From Candidatus Aerophobota bacterium (lineage in GTDB: Bacteria; Aerophobota; Aerophobia; Aerophobales; B3-G15): a stretch of DNA of 7,387 nucleotides. Each line of letters starts with the position of its first letter. Position 1 is the stretch's first letter. A program made the position numbers and the translations under genes. Location of the stretch: positions 1 through 7,387 of the forward strand of contig JAGGTG010000154.1 of assembly GCA_021163905.1 (NCBI GenBank), in the 5' to 3' direction. This document shows positions 7,245-7,387 of the stretch, in pieces. The notes under the pieces were generated by a model. It ran no database searches. It saw only the letters and a program-made list of their open reading frames with translations, and was not told the origin of the DNA.

Positions 7245-7347
7245 TAAGGGGGTCCGTTTTTTGAAAATTTCAGGGCTACTCTGGACAAGCTAATTGAGGG
7301 GGCAATGCTTCGCATTTCCCCCTCAACGCTTACGCTGCTCCCCCTTA
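7245..7347. repeat. Palindromic element bounded by 8-bp inverted repeats (MITE-like or REP-like candidate)
   Basis: TAAGGGGG (7245-7252) and CCCCCTTA (7340-7347) are perfect inverted ends of a 103-bp segment that encloses a strong hairpin at 7294-7326. The right half also holds two diverged direct copies of a unit of about 20 bp, each starting GCTT and ending CCCCCT.AA (7307-7326 and 7328-7348). No coding potential is visible. The G5/C5 runs stand out against the AT-rich background. Whether it is dispersed in the genome cannot be told from one copy. Confidence 0.5.
7294..7326. repeat. Strong 33-nt hairpin inside the palindromic element
   Basis: TTGAGGGGG (7294-7302) pairs with CCCCCTCAA (7318-7326). 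After a C/T mismatch, AATGC (7304-7308) pairs with GCATT (7312-7316) around a TTC loop. That is 14 pairs in 15 positions. On neither strand does a T-run follow, so it is not a standard intrinsic terminator. The form resembles REP-type repeats. Confidence 0.7.
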
Positions 7348-7351
7348 AATA

Positions 7352-7373
7352 AGGAAAAGTCTAATACTTTCCT
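7352..7373. repeat. AT-rich inverted repeat near the right edge
   Basis: AGGAAAAGT (7352-7360) and ACTTTCCT (7366-7373) are inverted arms with one bulged base and a 5-base loop CTAAT. On the minus strand the stem is followed by TTATTT, so it could be a weak terminator of a leftward gene beyond the window edge. It could also be part of the neighbouring repeat. The remaining bases of 7160-7387 show no gene. Confidence 0.35.
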
Positions 7374-7387
7374 GTAAAATCAAGTTA

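Overview
The window is bacterial chromosome with ordinary dense coding. It is AT-rich, and AGA/AGG and ATA codons are common throughout. The gene set combines the MEP isoprenoid pathway, an Rnf-type ferredoxin-linked electron-transport complex, bacterial acetyl-CoA carboxylase and bacterial ribosomal protein S9. This suggests an anaerobic or facultatively anaerobic bacterium, possibly from a poorly cultured phylum; the phylum cannot be fixed from the sequence alone.

Layout. On the left, two genes read rightward: the 3' end of a small zinc-metallopeptidase gene (stop at 200), then lpdA (224-1621), a dihydrolipoyl dehydrogenase. They are separated by 23 nt. From 1690 to 7159 everything reads leftward, in transcription order rpsI, accD, ispG, pyrG, rnfA, rnfB. 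Gaps in this run are very short (4 nt rpsI-accD, 1 nt ispG-pyrG, 10 nt pyrG-rnfA, 22 nt rnfA-rnfB). The exception is a 129-nt gap between accD and ispG, which holds an inverted repeat and a possible promoter. lpdA and rnfB converge across a 68-nt spacer with no convincing terminator. Three start sites are refined here: rnfA at 3091, accD at 6756, and pyrG at a GTG codon at 4700.

How the genes work together. The leftward run mixes translation (S9), the first committed step of fatty-acid synthesis (AccD), isoprenoid precursor synthesis (IspG), CTP synthesis (PyrG) and membrane redox coupling (RnfA, RnfB). IspG and Rnf may be linked through low-potential electron carriers, but that is inference. 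The other four Rnf subunits are absent from the window, although RnfA needs RnfE to form the shared intramembrane iron-sulfur site.

The right end (7160-7387) has no gene. It holds a candidate rpsI promoter and a compact set of inverted repeats: one strong 33-nt hairpin, an outer 8-bp inverted repeat enclosing it, and a weaker hairpin beside them. These look like a dispersed palindromic or MITE-like element. I see no clearly new multi-gene system here. The most notable points are the isolated rnfAB pair, the palindromic element with the missing rplM neighbour upstream of rpsI, and an unusual residue in a normally conserved loop of IspG.
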